In this document: piece by piece, positions 59,921 through 60,044 of the stretch
How positions within the stretch are numbered: the first letter of the stretch is position 1
Layout: each line of letters starts with the position of its first letter
Source: Pseudomonadales bacterium
Lineage (GTDB): Bacteria > Pseudomonadota > Gammaproteobacteria > Pseudomonadales > Azotimanducaceae
Assembly: GCA_016779585.1 (NCBI GenBank)
Contig: JADHNI010000010.1
Span: 1 to 60,044, forward strand
Length of the DNA stretch: 60,044 nucleotides
Direction of reading: 5' to 3'
Program-made: the position numbers and the translations under genes
Notes under the pieces: generated by a model
The model's database searches: none
What the model saw: the letters and a program-made list of their open reading frames with translations, nothing else
What the model was told of the DNA's origin: nothing

Positions 59921-60044
59921 AGCCAGCGATCCGGCGTGACCTGGTGAACTACGTTCGCCAAGAGCATGAGGTCAGTATCCGTCGAGCCTGTCGTATTGTT
60001 GGCATCAGTTGTTCGGTTTACCGATATCGCCCAGATACTTCACG
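59908..60044 (+). CDS. IS3-family transposase OrfB (partial), reached by -1 frameshift
   Basis: At A-AAA-AAG (59908-59914) a -1 slip avoids the orfA stop and continues as KPAIRRDLVNYVRQEHEVSI, RRACRIVGISCSVYRYRPDT to the window edge, the start of the OrfB region before the DDE integrase core. No independent strong start is seen, so production as an OrfAB fusion is expected. The catalytic part is outside the window. Confidence 0.85.

Larger units (their letters stand above)
59581..60044 (+). mobile_element. IS3-family insertion sequence (left part, runs off the window)
   Basis: Contains orfA and the beginning of orfB of an IS3-type transposase with a frameshift signal. The left end is placed at 59581, where TGTAACCATTCCCTAGGATA begins with the 5'-TGT typical of the family and the M1 frame loses sense, but the right end is outside the window so the inverted repeat and target duplication cannot be checked. 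The IR could lie up to about 70 bases further in. Confidence 0.75.

Overview
The window looks like a chromosomal segment of a marine-type gammaproteobacterium. Evidence: a complete proteobacterial dedicated sortase (Pds) system, an iron-type superoxide dismutase, Hsp33, a glucosylglycerate (compatible solute) cluster, and many acyl-CoA, Rieske, SDR and luciferase-like genes of the kind found in heterotrophic marine gammaproteobacteria. I cannot name a genus. No rRNA, tRNA or CRISPR array was seen. No gene-free stretch exceeds about 300 bases. TTG starts are common, and two genes appear to start with CTG inside a CTGA stop/start overlap.

Layout. 1-4.4 kb: acyl-CoA/F420-type catabolic genes (isovaleryl-CoA-type dehydrogenase, epoxide hydrolase, thioesterase, MaoC hydratase). 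4.4-8.5 kb: an oxidative-stress island in which a MarR regulator sits beside Dps and Fe-SOD and, on the other side, an operon of a Usp-like protein, an amidoligase and a class I glutamine amidotransferase. The dps promoter and the Usp operon promoter carry nearly the same operator and -35 region. 8.6-11.9 kb: PPOX protein, LysR regulator with a T-N11-A dyad, broken sulfatase. 11.9-17.4 kb: minus-strand block of Rieske oxygenase, N-acyl-D-amino-acid deacylase-like amidohydrolase, double hot-dog thioesterase, APH-like kinase. 17.5-20.3 kb: SDR, SRPBCC, luciferase-like oxidoreductase, CPBP protease. 20.6-32.7 kb: Hsp33, dienelactone hydrolase, MDR reductase, MFS, copper ATPase, second amidohydrolase paralogue, CoA-transferase, MATE pump, SnoaL-like protein, DksA-like protein. 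32.7-37 kb: diheme cytochrome and a four-repeat protein that read as one gene split by an in-frame stop. 37.2-43.6 kb: the Pds system. 44.9-47.7 kb: a membrane HExxH protein coupled to a GIDE-GIDE-LemA fusion. 47.8-49.6 kb: third amidohydrolase paralogue. 50-55.4 kb: glucosylglycerate synthesis/phosphorolysis operon ending in a broken sodium:solute symporter. 55.5-60 kb: SDRs, a secreted barrel-like protein, a DUF952 protein, and an M1 aminopeptidase cut by an IS3-family element.

Working together. The strongest unexplained unit is the MarR-controlled island, where a small-molecule or peptide amide-bond ligase and its matching hydrolase/amidotransferase share a promoter module with an iron-storage protein. 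The Pds unit is flanked by two CRP-like palindromes that would co-ordinate its two transcription units. Five loci are broken by single-base indels or nonsense codons (amidotransferase, amidoligase, sulfatase, cytochrome/repeat protein, symporter) and a sixth by the IS. Either this genome is decaying in its accessory functions, or part of the damage is assembly error; reads would decide.
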